Shown here: piece after piece, positions 56,701 to 64,000 of the stretch
Layout: each line of letters starts with the position of its first letter
How positions within the stretch are numbered: the stretch's first letter is position 1
Source of the DNA: Ampullaceana balthica
Lineage: Eukaryota; Mollusca; Gastropoda; Lymnaeidae
Length of the DNA: 64,000 nucleotides
NCBI GenBank assembly: GCA_944989445.1
Contig: CALYLW010000549.1
Coordinates: forward strand, 419,095-483,094
Direction: 5' to 3'
Notes under the pieces: generated by a model
What the model saw: the letters and a program-made list of their open reading frames with translations, nothing else
Databases searched by the model: none
What the model was told of the DNA's origin: nothing
Translations under genes and position numbers: made by a program

Positions 56701-59700
56701 GGCTTACATCATTTGGCTGAGGAGAATCATTCCTGCTTGCACTTGAATATGCCAACTTTATTTGACAGATGTAATAGCTCATTCCTGTTTTAATCTTTCT
56801 CTAAATTCTGGAATCTTCTTGCTCTAAATCTAAAGTTACAGGGAAGAGGGTTGATAATTCCTCTTGTGTTTCCAAGAAATTTCCAAGAAATATTAGTTTT
56901 GGTTTTTTGTTTGCAAATGAAGGTTGGATGATAGAGACTATTTTGTATATATGCACAAGGTTGGGGATAAAAAAAATGTATGGGGGTATTAAAAAAAATA
57001 ACTATTTTGTTGAAAATATGGATGGCCTCTTGCTTAAAATTTCTTAATCTCTGTTCATATAATTAACAGAACATTTTAAGTATTGACTTCAAGCATTACT
57101 TTCAGTGGCATGAATGTATATTTAAAATTTTTAAAATTTCAAATTCATCTAGAATTTCCACAGAAAGTTGATAAGTTTTTTGTTTTTTTGCCTTTGCTTG
57201 TGTCGAACAACGCATTAACCAGGATTCGTTAAGTCGATATTTTTAAAATGTTTTTATGGGGGAATTATTTTGCCACGCTTTATTGGACTAGTCTACAGTA
57301 TTGATGAGTTGTGTTTTATCTTTGTAGACTTGAGTGTGGCAAGTATCTTCTGTGTCATGAAGCTGGAGCAGATAATTGTGGTGTCAAAAAAATGTCTGCT
57401 GGCAGGTAAGAAGAAGAAAGAAAACATTTTTTTTTGCTCATTTGGATCTAAAGTAGTTCTAATGACATGTCACAAATTAAACCATACCCTAACTGTGCAG
57501 ACGCAATAGAACTTGCAATACTTTTTAAAATTAATTTCATAGTTTACCGAAATTTAAAAATAATTAGATCCAATGGGACAGATATCAACATCCAAATAAT
57601 TGCATACATTCAGGTATTTCAAGGGAAACTTCTGACCCATCCCCAATCTCCTACTTGTATGTTTGATGTGATGGTCAACTGTACTTGTATGTTTGATGTG
57701 ATGGTCAACTGTACTTGTATGGTTGATGTGATGGTCAACTGTACTTTTATGGTTGATGTGATGGTCAACTGTACTTGTATGTTTGATGTGATGGTCAACT
57801 GTACTTTTATGGTTGATGTGATGGTCAACTGTACTTGTATGTTTGATGTGATGGTCAACTGAACTTGTATGTTTGATGTGATGGTCAACTGTACTTGTAT
57901 GGTTGATGTGATGGTCAACTGTACTTGTATGTTTGATGTGGTTATGTCAACTGTACTTTTATGGTTGATGTGGTTTTGGTAACAGTACTTGTATGTTTGA
58001 TATGTTTATTTCCTAATGCTCAGTGATCAAATCAATTCTGTCTAGGAAGACTTTTATTACTTGTTACCTTCCTCTAGTTTCATTAACCCCTCAATATTTT
58101 TACAGTGATTGCCAACTCCAGCGGAAACATTACCCATCTAGAAAGAGACGTGCAGTGGACGAGACCATTCCATGGATACCCATAGACCCAACACTCCTCC
58201 TGCCATTCCATGAGGAAAAGAAAAGGATACCTGCCACATTTATGCCTAAAGGTATTTAAATCTTGCATTCAGCAAGCAATTTATAAATCTACTTAACTAA
58301 AATTTTATTATTTATCATATTTAAAACCTAACTTGGAAAAAAAATAATAGGGAAATGAGTTGAGTTGTGAGATTTGGATTAAGTTAAAAGGAGGGTGCAG
58401 GCTAAAAAAATGTTATTTTCATGTTTCTGGCATACTTTACACTTTACAAGCTTTAAATACATAATTTAGGTACAGTCGAAACCTGTTAAGTCGACGGCGT
58501 TGGGGTATGAAAAATGGCATCGACATAACCGATGATCGAGTTAAAACGAAAACCAATATGGCGGCAAAATATTAACATGTGTTTGAATTTCTTTATGTAC
58601 GTTATTAATTAGTTAGCAATAATTAGTGATGGGACGATTAATTGGAATCGTATCGGAACCCTAATATTTCTTCACTCTTTCCTAAGGTTGTAATGACCGT
58701 TCGTTTTTAAGGGCCGTTTAAAATTTAAATATAACCATGGTTCCCACTCAGGAAAACGGGAAAAAGTCGGGAATTCTTTAAAAAAAATTCTCGGGAAAAG
58801 TTATGACACTAATCAGGAGTTTTATATATATATTTATGCCGAAGTAAAGGACTTTGATTACGCCTCTGTGGTATGTTTCGATTCCATTTAATAAAAAAAA
58901 AGTTACCAGTTTATAATTGTCTGCGCATGCGTTAAAAGGTCAAATTTTTCGCCTCGCTTCGTCACATGCTGCGTCTGGCATGTCACAGCCGCTCGCATTT
59001 GCCGTTGTATCAGCGAATTTAAAATACAAATAAAGAAATCAATGTGGTAATTTTAAGTTTAATGCTTTTGACGTGCAGGATATCTGTTACTATCAGAACG
59101 CTCTCGAATTTCCTCAGTCAATCAAACTTGTAATATAAATAAAAAACTATTGTGGCCTTGACCGTTGATCACAGCACGCTGTGGGCTGTGTGTTAGACCT
59201 CGGCTGGCAACTACCTAAGTCTAAGCGAATTTTTTTAAAAAATCATTCCTTATCAGAAAAGATTTGATTTCATCGTCACGCGCGTATTAGTCACTGTCAC
59301 ATATCTTACTGGTAACAAAGCAACAACAAACTTTTAAAAGAATAATAATTTTTTTATTTGATTAAAATAAAAACCACCGTCGATTCTCGATACAAACCTT
59401 TATTTTCATTTCTAAAGATATTCGTTTATCTTAAAAAGTAAAATGATTAATACATCAGAAAATGAATTAAGTTTAATAATAATATAACATGCACTGTGAA
59501 ATAACGACGATTAACGACCTCTAACGCGATTGTCCAGTACCTCGGGTGAATACATACTCCATGGATACACGTTGAACTAATAATTCACACACGCAAAACA
59601 TCCGGTAATTTTTATTGAAATCTCCGTAGCATCACACAATAGCCGGAAGTCTCGAAGAAAGCGAGATGTCAACACTGTTTTGAACTAAAAATGCAGAGTG

Positions 59701-61647
59701 CATTGCTAGGCCAACCGATGAGGATCGAGGTAAACCAACGTTAAGTTGCAAATTTGGCCCTCTTTTGTGCTCGAGGTACTAGGTTTCGGCGGCTTAGAAA
59801 AATCGATTTAGCCGATGAAAAAATGCTAAGACAAAGAGAGAATTTGGCGGTTCCAATAAAAAACGTCAAGTTAGTGGGGTGGTCGAGCTAACCGAGCTCG
59901 AGGTAAGTGGGTTTGACTGTAAATGTATAATATAAAAACAGGGTATTAGTAGGCCTGACAGGACGTAACACATCAGCGAACGTTTCAGCAAAGAGCCTTC
60001 CTCAACGGACAAATAGTACACAAATGAAACGAATAAAACGAAATAATAAAAAAAAACACTTAGCTGTGGTGAAATCCAAGTAGTCCAGTAGAGATACATA
60101 ATACATAATTTGAAGATTTAAATAATGATTTTCTGCAACTATATAAGTGGCAGCACGTTGGACTGCCGAACTGAGGCAAAAACTAGAGTCACAGGTTCGA
60201 GCCGTGGTACTGGCTAGACCCCCGGGGCATTGTGCTAGCCACACAATACCTTGCTCGTTAGTGGTGGATCAATGAAACTTGTGAACGCTACTTCACTTGC
60301 CCCATAGGGCGTCATGGTCTGAATAAGGGGTTATTATTTATTTTATTTTTATTATATTATGGATAATAATGTGATCTACATGTAAGGTTATAAATTAAAT
60401 TTAAAAATGTGATTAGTTATCTTGTTCCATAAAATTACCAAAACAGGCTAAAAAAAAGAACAGAATATTTATTTTTAAAAATTCAAATTTTTTCATTTCC
60501 ATATTGTTTAAAATGAACTGTATAGGCCTTGTCATAATATGGTGGAAATCTATTAATAGAAATATACGGGTCTTTTGGGGGACAAATTTCATAAAAATTT
60601 AATAAAAGATACAAGTCAATATGTAAATGTAGGTATATTGAGAAGGATGTATCTTATCAGCTATTTGTTAATTCTTTTTTAATTCAAGACAGCTTAGTGG
60701 ACTTGAAAAAGGAAAAACCGTTTCGTAATTTTACTATGTTAACAATTTTGAGAACATAGTGATTCGACTGTATTTATGCTTCAAAGCATTGTTCCGCTAT
60801 AATTTAATCTAAAAATAGAACATTACTCAATGAGCAATGACGTTTCCGGTTTTAGAAATGACAAGCCCCATATAAACTGATAAAAATATGCCAAATCAGA
60901 TACCCAATTGGGTTTACCAAAAGCCAGTGGGTCAAATTGATTTTGTTTCATTGGCATTGTTTGTATGAAAGCAATAGATAAAACATTTCTTACACCAGCA
61001 TGTGCTGAACATAATATAAAAAAAAATTTTAAAGGCCTACTGTTTGCAATTCTCATCATATCCAATAATATCCAGTATCTATAATATTTCCTTCTAGAAA
61101 AAAATATATTATTGTCATTATTAAATTAGCTTCTTCCAACAAACAAATTTTTAGTTACATTACAGCTCTTGTTGATTCTGTATTGCATTAACTGGTATAT
61201 GGGGGAGAGGGGGGCAGCTTGAAAGCTGAAAGCATGCTATTCCAATCTAAAACTAAGTGGTTCAGCATATAAACAAATAGGTTTTAATGCATAGCAGTAA
61301 TTTTTTAAAATTGTTTTTTTGAATGAATCATTTACAGCTCATCAAAAAAAAATATTATGCTATTATTTTTTTTAATAAATACAATTTCTGTATTTTCTTA
61401 ATCATCATTTAGATAATTTTAACTTTAATTTTTCTATAATGAAAATGTTGGGTCAACAAGTCATTTCCATTATGTTTGACATCTCTCCTATTACTATTAG
61501 CTAAGGTGTTCATTTTATTTCATTTCCACAGATTTAATCCTGGAAAATCCTGGGAAAAAGAAAAATATTAGCCATGCCATTAATGAGAGAAACAAAAAAC
61601 CAGAAACTAAAAACAAAAAAAAGAAGAAAAAACACAAGAATTCTTAA
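43168..61647 (+). CDS. ICE2: ICE2 (NARG2) homologue, 14 coding exons
   Basis: Exons: 43168-44789, 45261-45408, 46554-46673, 47416-47547, 48055-48192, 48734-48893, 49317-51002, 52006-52136, 54534-54663, 54855-54939, 55304-55354, 57328-57405, 58106-58251, 61532-61647. All junctions are GT-AG and all phases agree: 4743 nt, 1580 codons plus TAA. ICE2 is a subunit of the little elongation complex (with ICE1 and ELL), which promotes RNA polymerase II transcription of snRNA genes in the nucleus (family knowledge). Conserved segments run in the same order as vertebrate ICE2: an N-terminal NGQEFFFTE motif, the helical EHAQYLKLYKKY region, the core domain of exons 3-7, and the NARG2 C-terminal domain from NLWSLGDKKVLIRSS to PWIPIDPTLLLPFH. 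The tail is lysine-rich (KNKKKKKKHKNS), a likely nuclear localisation signal. Much longer than human ICE2 (982 residues, family knowledge) owing to low-complexity inserts in exons 1 and 7. The 5' end may be incomplete. Confidence 0.93.
44091..44430 (+). repeat. coding QSNQSI hexapeptide repeat in ICE2 exon 1
   Basis: 18-bp units CAATCTAACCAATCTATA vary to give QSNQSI, QSDQSI and QSNQPI over about 113 residues; the right half is a cleaner 36-bp QSNQPIQSDQSI period. It stays in frame throughout, although a single-base slip would add stops. Composition (Gln, Ser, Asn only, plus Ile/Pro/Tyr/Asp) is prion-like. The reverse strand shows an open Arg-Leu frame, an artefact. Confidence 0.9.
44977..45150. 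mobile_element. hAT MITE (174 bp) in ICE2 intron 1
   Basis: Ends CAGTGAAGCGAACCTTTTTG and, reversed, CAGTGATGGTGAACCAATGG. Exact duplication GATTAGGG at 44969-44976 and 45151-45158. Lies 110 bases upstream of the exon 2 acceptor. No ORF. Confidence 0.92.
45261..48893 (+). CDS. ICE2: ICE2 exons 2-6, conserved core
   Basis: Exon 2 (45261-45408) gives AATFKQSNLTREEHAQYLKL and ends ELAVFE. Exon 3 (46554-46673) KLQRQVLREQAEFQEYLK is helical and charged. Exon 4 (47416-47547) SRIGAYRLQKGYAHLFNSSL. Exon 5 (48055-48192) has a Pro/Lys-rich stretch, IPKGKPPIRIPHNMKKID. Exon 6 (48734-48893) carries GYQHAWNVPVAVEE, which aligns with the YKEQWEIPV motif region of vertebrate ICE2. Exons 3 to 5 are all phase 0 and multiples of three (120, 132, 138 nt), so they could be skipped without breaking the frame. 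Each has canonical acceptors and GTAAGT/GTAATT donors. Confidence 0.92.
49317..51002 (+). CDS. ICE2: ICE2 exon 7, large variable exon
   Basis: Residues 774-1335. Starts with the conserved KISKVVYLDKPLFEDN and MRDYNAIFHKYALRAFVSH, then becomes low complexity and poorly conserved: Ser/Thr/Lys-rich with LPRRRGRKRKY, a probable nuclear localisation signal, near residue 1037. A 21-residue tandem repeat fills about residues 1073-1231. The exon ends VVPK plus one base at a GTATTT donor; reading past it gives a stop at 51079. The next exon (52006) completes Glu and continues DPSEFVQPLEEC. Confidence 0.9.
50215..50690 (+). repeat. coding 63-bp repeat, LDVSSPLSPITSPKTSVTSA units
   Basis: Eight or so nearly identical 63-bp units encode 21 residues each, with multiple Ser-Pro and one SPK motif per unit, spaced like proline-directed kinase sites. 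Units differ mainly by ATC/GTC (Ile/Val) and TCG/TTG. DNA identity is high, including at synonymous positions, so expansion is recent. All units stay in frame inside ICE2 exon 7. Confidence 0.95.
51131..51584. mobile_element. MITE with CCGTATATACTC ends in ICE2 intron 7
   Basis: Left CCGTATATACTCTTTCTATA, right reversed CCGTATATACTCAATCTAAA. TAAGCCGACCCCC motifs recur inside three times (51168, 51222, 51511) plus an inverted AAGTCGGCTT near the right end. No ORF. Target duplication not clear because TA-rich DNA flanks it. Confidence 0.75.
52006..61647 (+). CDS. ICE2: ICE2 exons 8-14, NARG2 C-terminal domain
   Basis: Exon 8 LQYNLWSLGDKKVLIRSSCH; exon 9 RAIYLCPKLEYQTVHGLEQL then TVDEMVKNW; exon 10 TRINAFTSEILMYEE; exon 11 KPHKAFQFLDNLLNRL; exon 12 LECGKYLLCHEAGADNCGVK; exon 13 ETIPWIPIDPTLLLPFHEE then RIPATFMPK; exon 14 a lysine-rich tail ending at TAA 61645-61647. 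These match the conserved C-terminal domain of vertebrate ICE2 in order and spacing, the region known to contact partners in the complex. Exon 8 may end at 52133 (AAG|GTGGTA) or 52136 (GTG|GTAATC); both are phase 0 and differ by one Val. Exons 11 and 12 are only 51 and 78 nt. Introns here hold most of the gene's transposons. Confidence 0.92.
52455..53400 (-). pseudogene. LINE reverse transcriptase fragment in ICE2 intron 8
   Basis: Minus strand. VGVRQGCLLSPILFNLFLERI sits upstream in one frame (about 53370-53285), then after a +1 shift near 53270 the frame continues NLRFADDIDGLAGSEDKLKE with the FADD catalytic box, FKYLGAIISDEGSKPEI, LYGCEAWTLTADLQRRINA and KRKLRWYGHVTRTGG. Ends with the ORF stop at 52485. 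Different family from the LINE at 16.5 kb and from copies A-C. 5'-truncated and frameshifted. Antisense to ICE2. Confidence 0.9.
54073..54349. mobile_element. foldback element with about 125-bp arms in ICE2 intron 8
   Basis: Arms mirror each other: ACAAACAAATTGTGCAATGA, TTTGAGCTTTATTTTAAACT and CTACAATAGATGTTTCGGCT on the left, reversed on the right. The centre AGTATTTAAATATTACTTAT is palindromic. Possible GATAAA duplication outside (54065 and 54350). The right arm contains CTGATGA, a short hairpin-like segment and GAAA, the order of a hammerhead core (54243-54268). Related to 34241-34390. Arrangement like a miniature of the inverted Penelope-like pair, but no protein coding is left to confirm the class. 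Confidence 0.8.
55680..56310 (+). pseudogene. decayed Penelope-like GIY-YIG fragment split by a hAT MITE
   Basis: Left part reads ETGRCLLDCVAERR (after the YIG motif), then decayed text ending in GAGAATAAGCTTATATAGGA and GAGTCCCTTACACC; after the hAT insertion it resumes CCACATTGGATGAATTATTA, matching ENRLIHEYGTLTPHG of the intact arms at 35-36 kb. It is followed by CTTCTATATTGAAGGAGCAT and ACAGATAAGATGA, a LINE-type tail. Many stops. Located in ICE2 intron 11. Confidence 0.7.
55913..56215. mobile_element. hAT MITE (303 bp) in ICE2 intron 11
   Basis: Ends CAGTGCTTCTCAAAGTGG and, reversed, CAGTGCTTCTCAAACTTT. Target duplication CCTTACAC (55905-55912) versus TCTTACAC (56216-56223), one mismatch. 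Interior has GACCGGTGCCGGTCCG near the left and ACCGGTCCGCC near the right end. Inserted within a Penelope-like remnant. Confidence 0.88.
57650..57990. repeat. 30-bp tandem repeat in ICE2 intron 12
   Basis: Eleven copies of a 30-bp unit, TTGTATGTTTGATGTGATGG plus TCAACTGTAC, with GTTTG/GGTTG and TTGTA/TTTTA variants. It begins about 245 bases after the exon 12 donor. The 10-codon period keeps frames open on both strands, but it is bounded by intron sequence and not spliced in. Confidence 0.93.
58473..59919 (-). mobile_element. pogo-like DNA element, copy 3, in ICE2 intron 13
   Basis: Left CAGTCGAAACCTGTTAAGTC preceded by TA, right ...TAAGTGGGTTTGACTG followed by TA. Closely matches copy 2 across its whole length, with small deletions. 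Conserved CATGCGCAGACAATTATAAA-type and TCGAGAATC motifs occur in all three copies. No ORF. Confidence 0.8.
59930..60098 (-). mobile_element. Penelope-like 3' UTR fragment
   Basis: Starts TATAAAAACAGGGTATTAGT, then GTAGGCCTGACAGGACGTAA, and continues to the CCAAGTAGTCCAGTAGAGAT segment. Matches the outer about 160 bases of the arms at 34837 and 36563, in the same orientation as the minus arm. Truncated before the coding part. Lies next to pogo-like copy 3 and just before a SINE. Confidence 0.8.
60140..60345 (+). mobile_element. tRNA-derived SINE
   Basis: Head has an A-box-like AGTGGCAGCACGTTGGACTG (from 60146) and a perfect B box GGTTCGAGCCG at 60194-60204, 46 bases apart, as in tRNA-derived RNA polymerase III promoters. 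The body of about 120 bases (TTAGTGGTGGATCAATGAAA, CCCCATAGGGCGTCATGG) is unrelated to tRNA. The tail is A/T-rich TTATTATTTATTTTATT. Located in ICE2 intron 13. Confidence 0.75.
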
Positions 61648-61772
61648 TGTTAAGGGTTTAAAGTGTACATTTTCTCTTAATGCACCATGTTTATTTTAGA
61701 ACATTGTTTTTTGCCCAGCTCTATGAATACTTGGTTGTGTACAGCATTGCTGCAATTTTTTAAAGTAAACCG

Positions 61773-61778
61773 AATAAA
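61773..61778 (+). terminator. ICE2: candidate ICE2 polyadenylation signal
   Basis: AATAAA 126 bases after the ICE2 stop codon. It is the first canonical hexamer in the 3' flank, implying a short 3' UTR of about 150 bases. Further AATAAA-like motifs occur downstream, so alternative ends are possible. Confidence 0.6.
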
Positions 61779-64000
61779 CCATGCCAATTACATGTATATT
61801 AAATGAACAAAAATCCTCGCATTTACTTATGTAATGAGGTATTCTTCACTCTGTCATGAAGTAAGATCAGACATGGCAATTACATTCTGCAGTATGTTGC
61901 TGATGTTGTCTCAGCAATCATCTACTATTTTTTATTTCAGCAAAATACCTGGTCTTTCAAATCACCTAGCGTCATGTTTTTGGTGTACTCAAAACATAAT
62001 CTTATATTTCATTCTTTAGATTAGTTGGATGTTATCTTTTCTGTTAAAATTTATTAAATTATTTATGTTAACAACATTAAATTAAAGTTCTCAAAATTAA
62101 AGCCATAAAATCTCTTTCTTTTCTTTTTTAAAATAGTTTAGGTTTAGATAACTGAAATGATGTTGAAATAATGTAAAGATTTTTATATTAAATGATTTTT
62201 ATGTAACTCTGACAATGTCTGGGTCACATATTGTAATTGAAATTTCAACCACTATCCCTTAATCTATTGGCTTTTATTTTTTAGCGTGTTCATATGTTGT
62301 GTGACAATGAGATGAGGAGATGACATTTTTAAAATTAAATTATTTTTTAAATCATTATAATTTTCCCAGGTAGAGTGATTTCAAATTTTGAACAAAAAGC
62401 AACCCGAAAAAATTCAGTTAGCTTTTTTTTTCTTTTAAAAATACTATGTATTTTCAACAAAGATGTGTAAGTTGTAAGTGTGCAAAATTTTAAGTGAGTG
62501 ATTTTAATGGAAAGTGGATAAAAATTCAATTCCAGGATTTGGCGGGACAGAAAAAAGTAAGTTTATAAAATGTAAAAATAGGCTGAAACAATTTGTGATC
62601 CTTTACCTAATTTCTATACCTCATACTCTAAAGAAAAATATGACACCTTTTGCTAAATCTATAAATGAAAAGGAAATTTTTTAAAATAATACCTTCCAGA
62701 GGAATTTCTACCCCCCTGCTTAAGAATTTTACTATATACATACCAAAATTAAAACAAGTTATTTTTGGCATCTTTGAAACAAAAGAAAAACAATGAATAT
62801 TAACGTTCTTGTGAATACAAAAGCATTCAATGAAAACTATCATTAAGTGCTTTTCCAAAGTAAGGTTATAATAATTTTTAAAATTGCATTTCAAATCATC
62901 ACCACGAAGACACTTAACAATTTATGTTTAATTAATAGTAAAAGTTGAGATTCATCAATTGATATACATGTAACATACATTCTGTGAAGCATATCACCGA
63001 TTAAAGTTTTGTTTTTAATCCTAAGACATAAATAATTTATTAAATAGAATTATACATTATGCACATTAAATAGTTAATTAAATATTTTACTTTTAATATT
63101 TAAAGCAAAAATAACATCATAAACGGTAATACTTAAAAACTTATTACACTATTGAAGATGGAAAAATCACCACCAAAGTGCCTTTATTCCAAATATGTTA
63201 TTCTTTATGTTAAATCTGCTGTTTTTATGTTTATTATGGCATGGCACTTGATGTTATCAGTGCTAATCAGAAATAGAAATTTGGGAAAAAATTGGAAGGA
63301 ATAGCCTAGCTAGTTTTGTCTTTTTTTAATCAGATCAACAAACTAAATCAACCAAGTGGGAAATTTTATTAAATTTAATTTAAAGTTTCAAGACCCATTC
63401 AATTATTTCAATACTATTTTACAAGTTTGATTTTCAACGAATTACATAATACTCTAGTTAACATTCCAAAGAAATGCTTTTTTTTAAAAACACATACAAC
63501 TACCAATATTTACTCAGAAGCGTTTTTCGAGCATAATATGTTAATTTTAACAGACATTTAGTGATATTTATTCAGGGGTACGAAAAATGCTTCTGGTGTC
63601 ATAACTAGGGGCTTTAACTTGGATTCTAAAAACGTGCACCACTAGAATGTATGTTTTGTTAAGTTTAGTAGATGGGAATCTCATGCATTGCCACCAGCGT
63701 TATAGGGTTATTTCTACCCACCATTTTTTTTGTTGCAGCATATTATCTTACAAATACAAATACATTGTAATCCTATTACACATGGATTCTTAAACTTTTG
63801 TTACTGTCCAATAAATAATCCATGATTGCTATGTTCATGTCAACTGTTTTGCTGGCTGCAATAATTTTCAACTGTTAAAGATCTATTACATGCATAATAA
63901 TTTCTGAATTTTTCAGAATAATGCAGACTACCCTTCACAGATCCGCCTGCCATGCCCAAACCACATAAACAAACATAAATTTGCTTAAAACAACATAATC
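61779..64000. other. 3' flank of ICE2, no recognised gene
   Basis: AT-rich sequence. Short open frames only, with no protein motifs, clear splice-bounded exons or transposon ends. Confidence 0.5.

Noticed and set aside
57619..57918. Repeat ORFs over the 30-bp array
   Set aside because: Intronic tandem repeat with a 10-codon period; ICE2 exons 12 and 13 splice across it with matching phases.

Overview
The window is animal nuclear DNA: long AT-rich stretches, genes split by GT-AG introns, and a dense load of transposons and tandem repeats. The repeat content (LINEs ending in a short hairpin plus GATAA-type tails, Penelope-like elements, many hAT miniature elements, abundant minisatellites) and the two conserved genes suggest a lophotrochozoan, most likely a mollusc and plausibly a heterobranch gastropod. 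That assignment is inference; nothing in the window fixes the species.

Two host genes can be reconstructed exon by exon. On the minus strand, 28948 down to 21571, lies FRG1 (beta-trefoil RNA-associated nuclear protein). It has six coding exons, one GC-AG intron, and a single extra base in exon 4 that breaks the frame. On the plus strand, 43168 to 61647, lies ICE2 (NARG2), a subunit of the little elongation complex that supports RNA polymerase II transcription of snRNA genes. It has 14 coding exons with consistent phases, giving 1580 codons. That is longer than vertebrate ICE2 because of a Q/S/N repeat block in exon 1 and a 21-residue Ser-Pro repeat block in exon 7. The genes diverge: their 5' ends face each other across about 14 kb packed with mobile elements.

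Layout. 1-11.5 kb: a run of unrelated tandem arrays (32-bp unit at 1-1500, 12-bp at 4.35 kb, 29-bp at 4.9 kb, 50-bp at 7.5 kb, a 3.2-kb 41-bp satellite at 8.34-11.5 kb) with AT-rich dispersed repeats between them. 11.5-21.5 kb: no host gene; a foldback MITE, a 33-bp array, two hAT MITEs with 8-bp target duplications, a decayed LINE, and a pogo-like element. 21.5-29 kb: FRG1, whose 4.9-kb first intron holds a tRNA-Val-like repeat and a hAT element keeping a BED-finger ORF. 29-38.4 kb: nested and inverted mobile elements, including a four-level nest and an 850-bp perfect inverted pair of Penelope-like 3' ends flanked by a 12-bp target duplication. 38.4-43 kb: intergenic, a second pogo-like copy and a MITE. 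43-61.65 kb: ICE2, with introns carrying a hAT MITE, a LINE, foldbacks, a 30-bp array, a third pogo-like copy and a tRNA-derived SINE. 61.65-64 kb: 3' flank without recognised genes.

Most short open frames here are repeat artefacts. No bacterial-type features, rRNA genes or CRISPR arrays are present.
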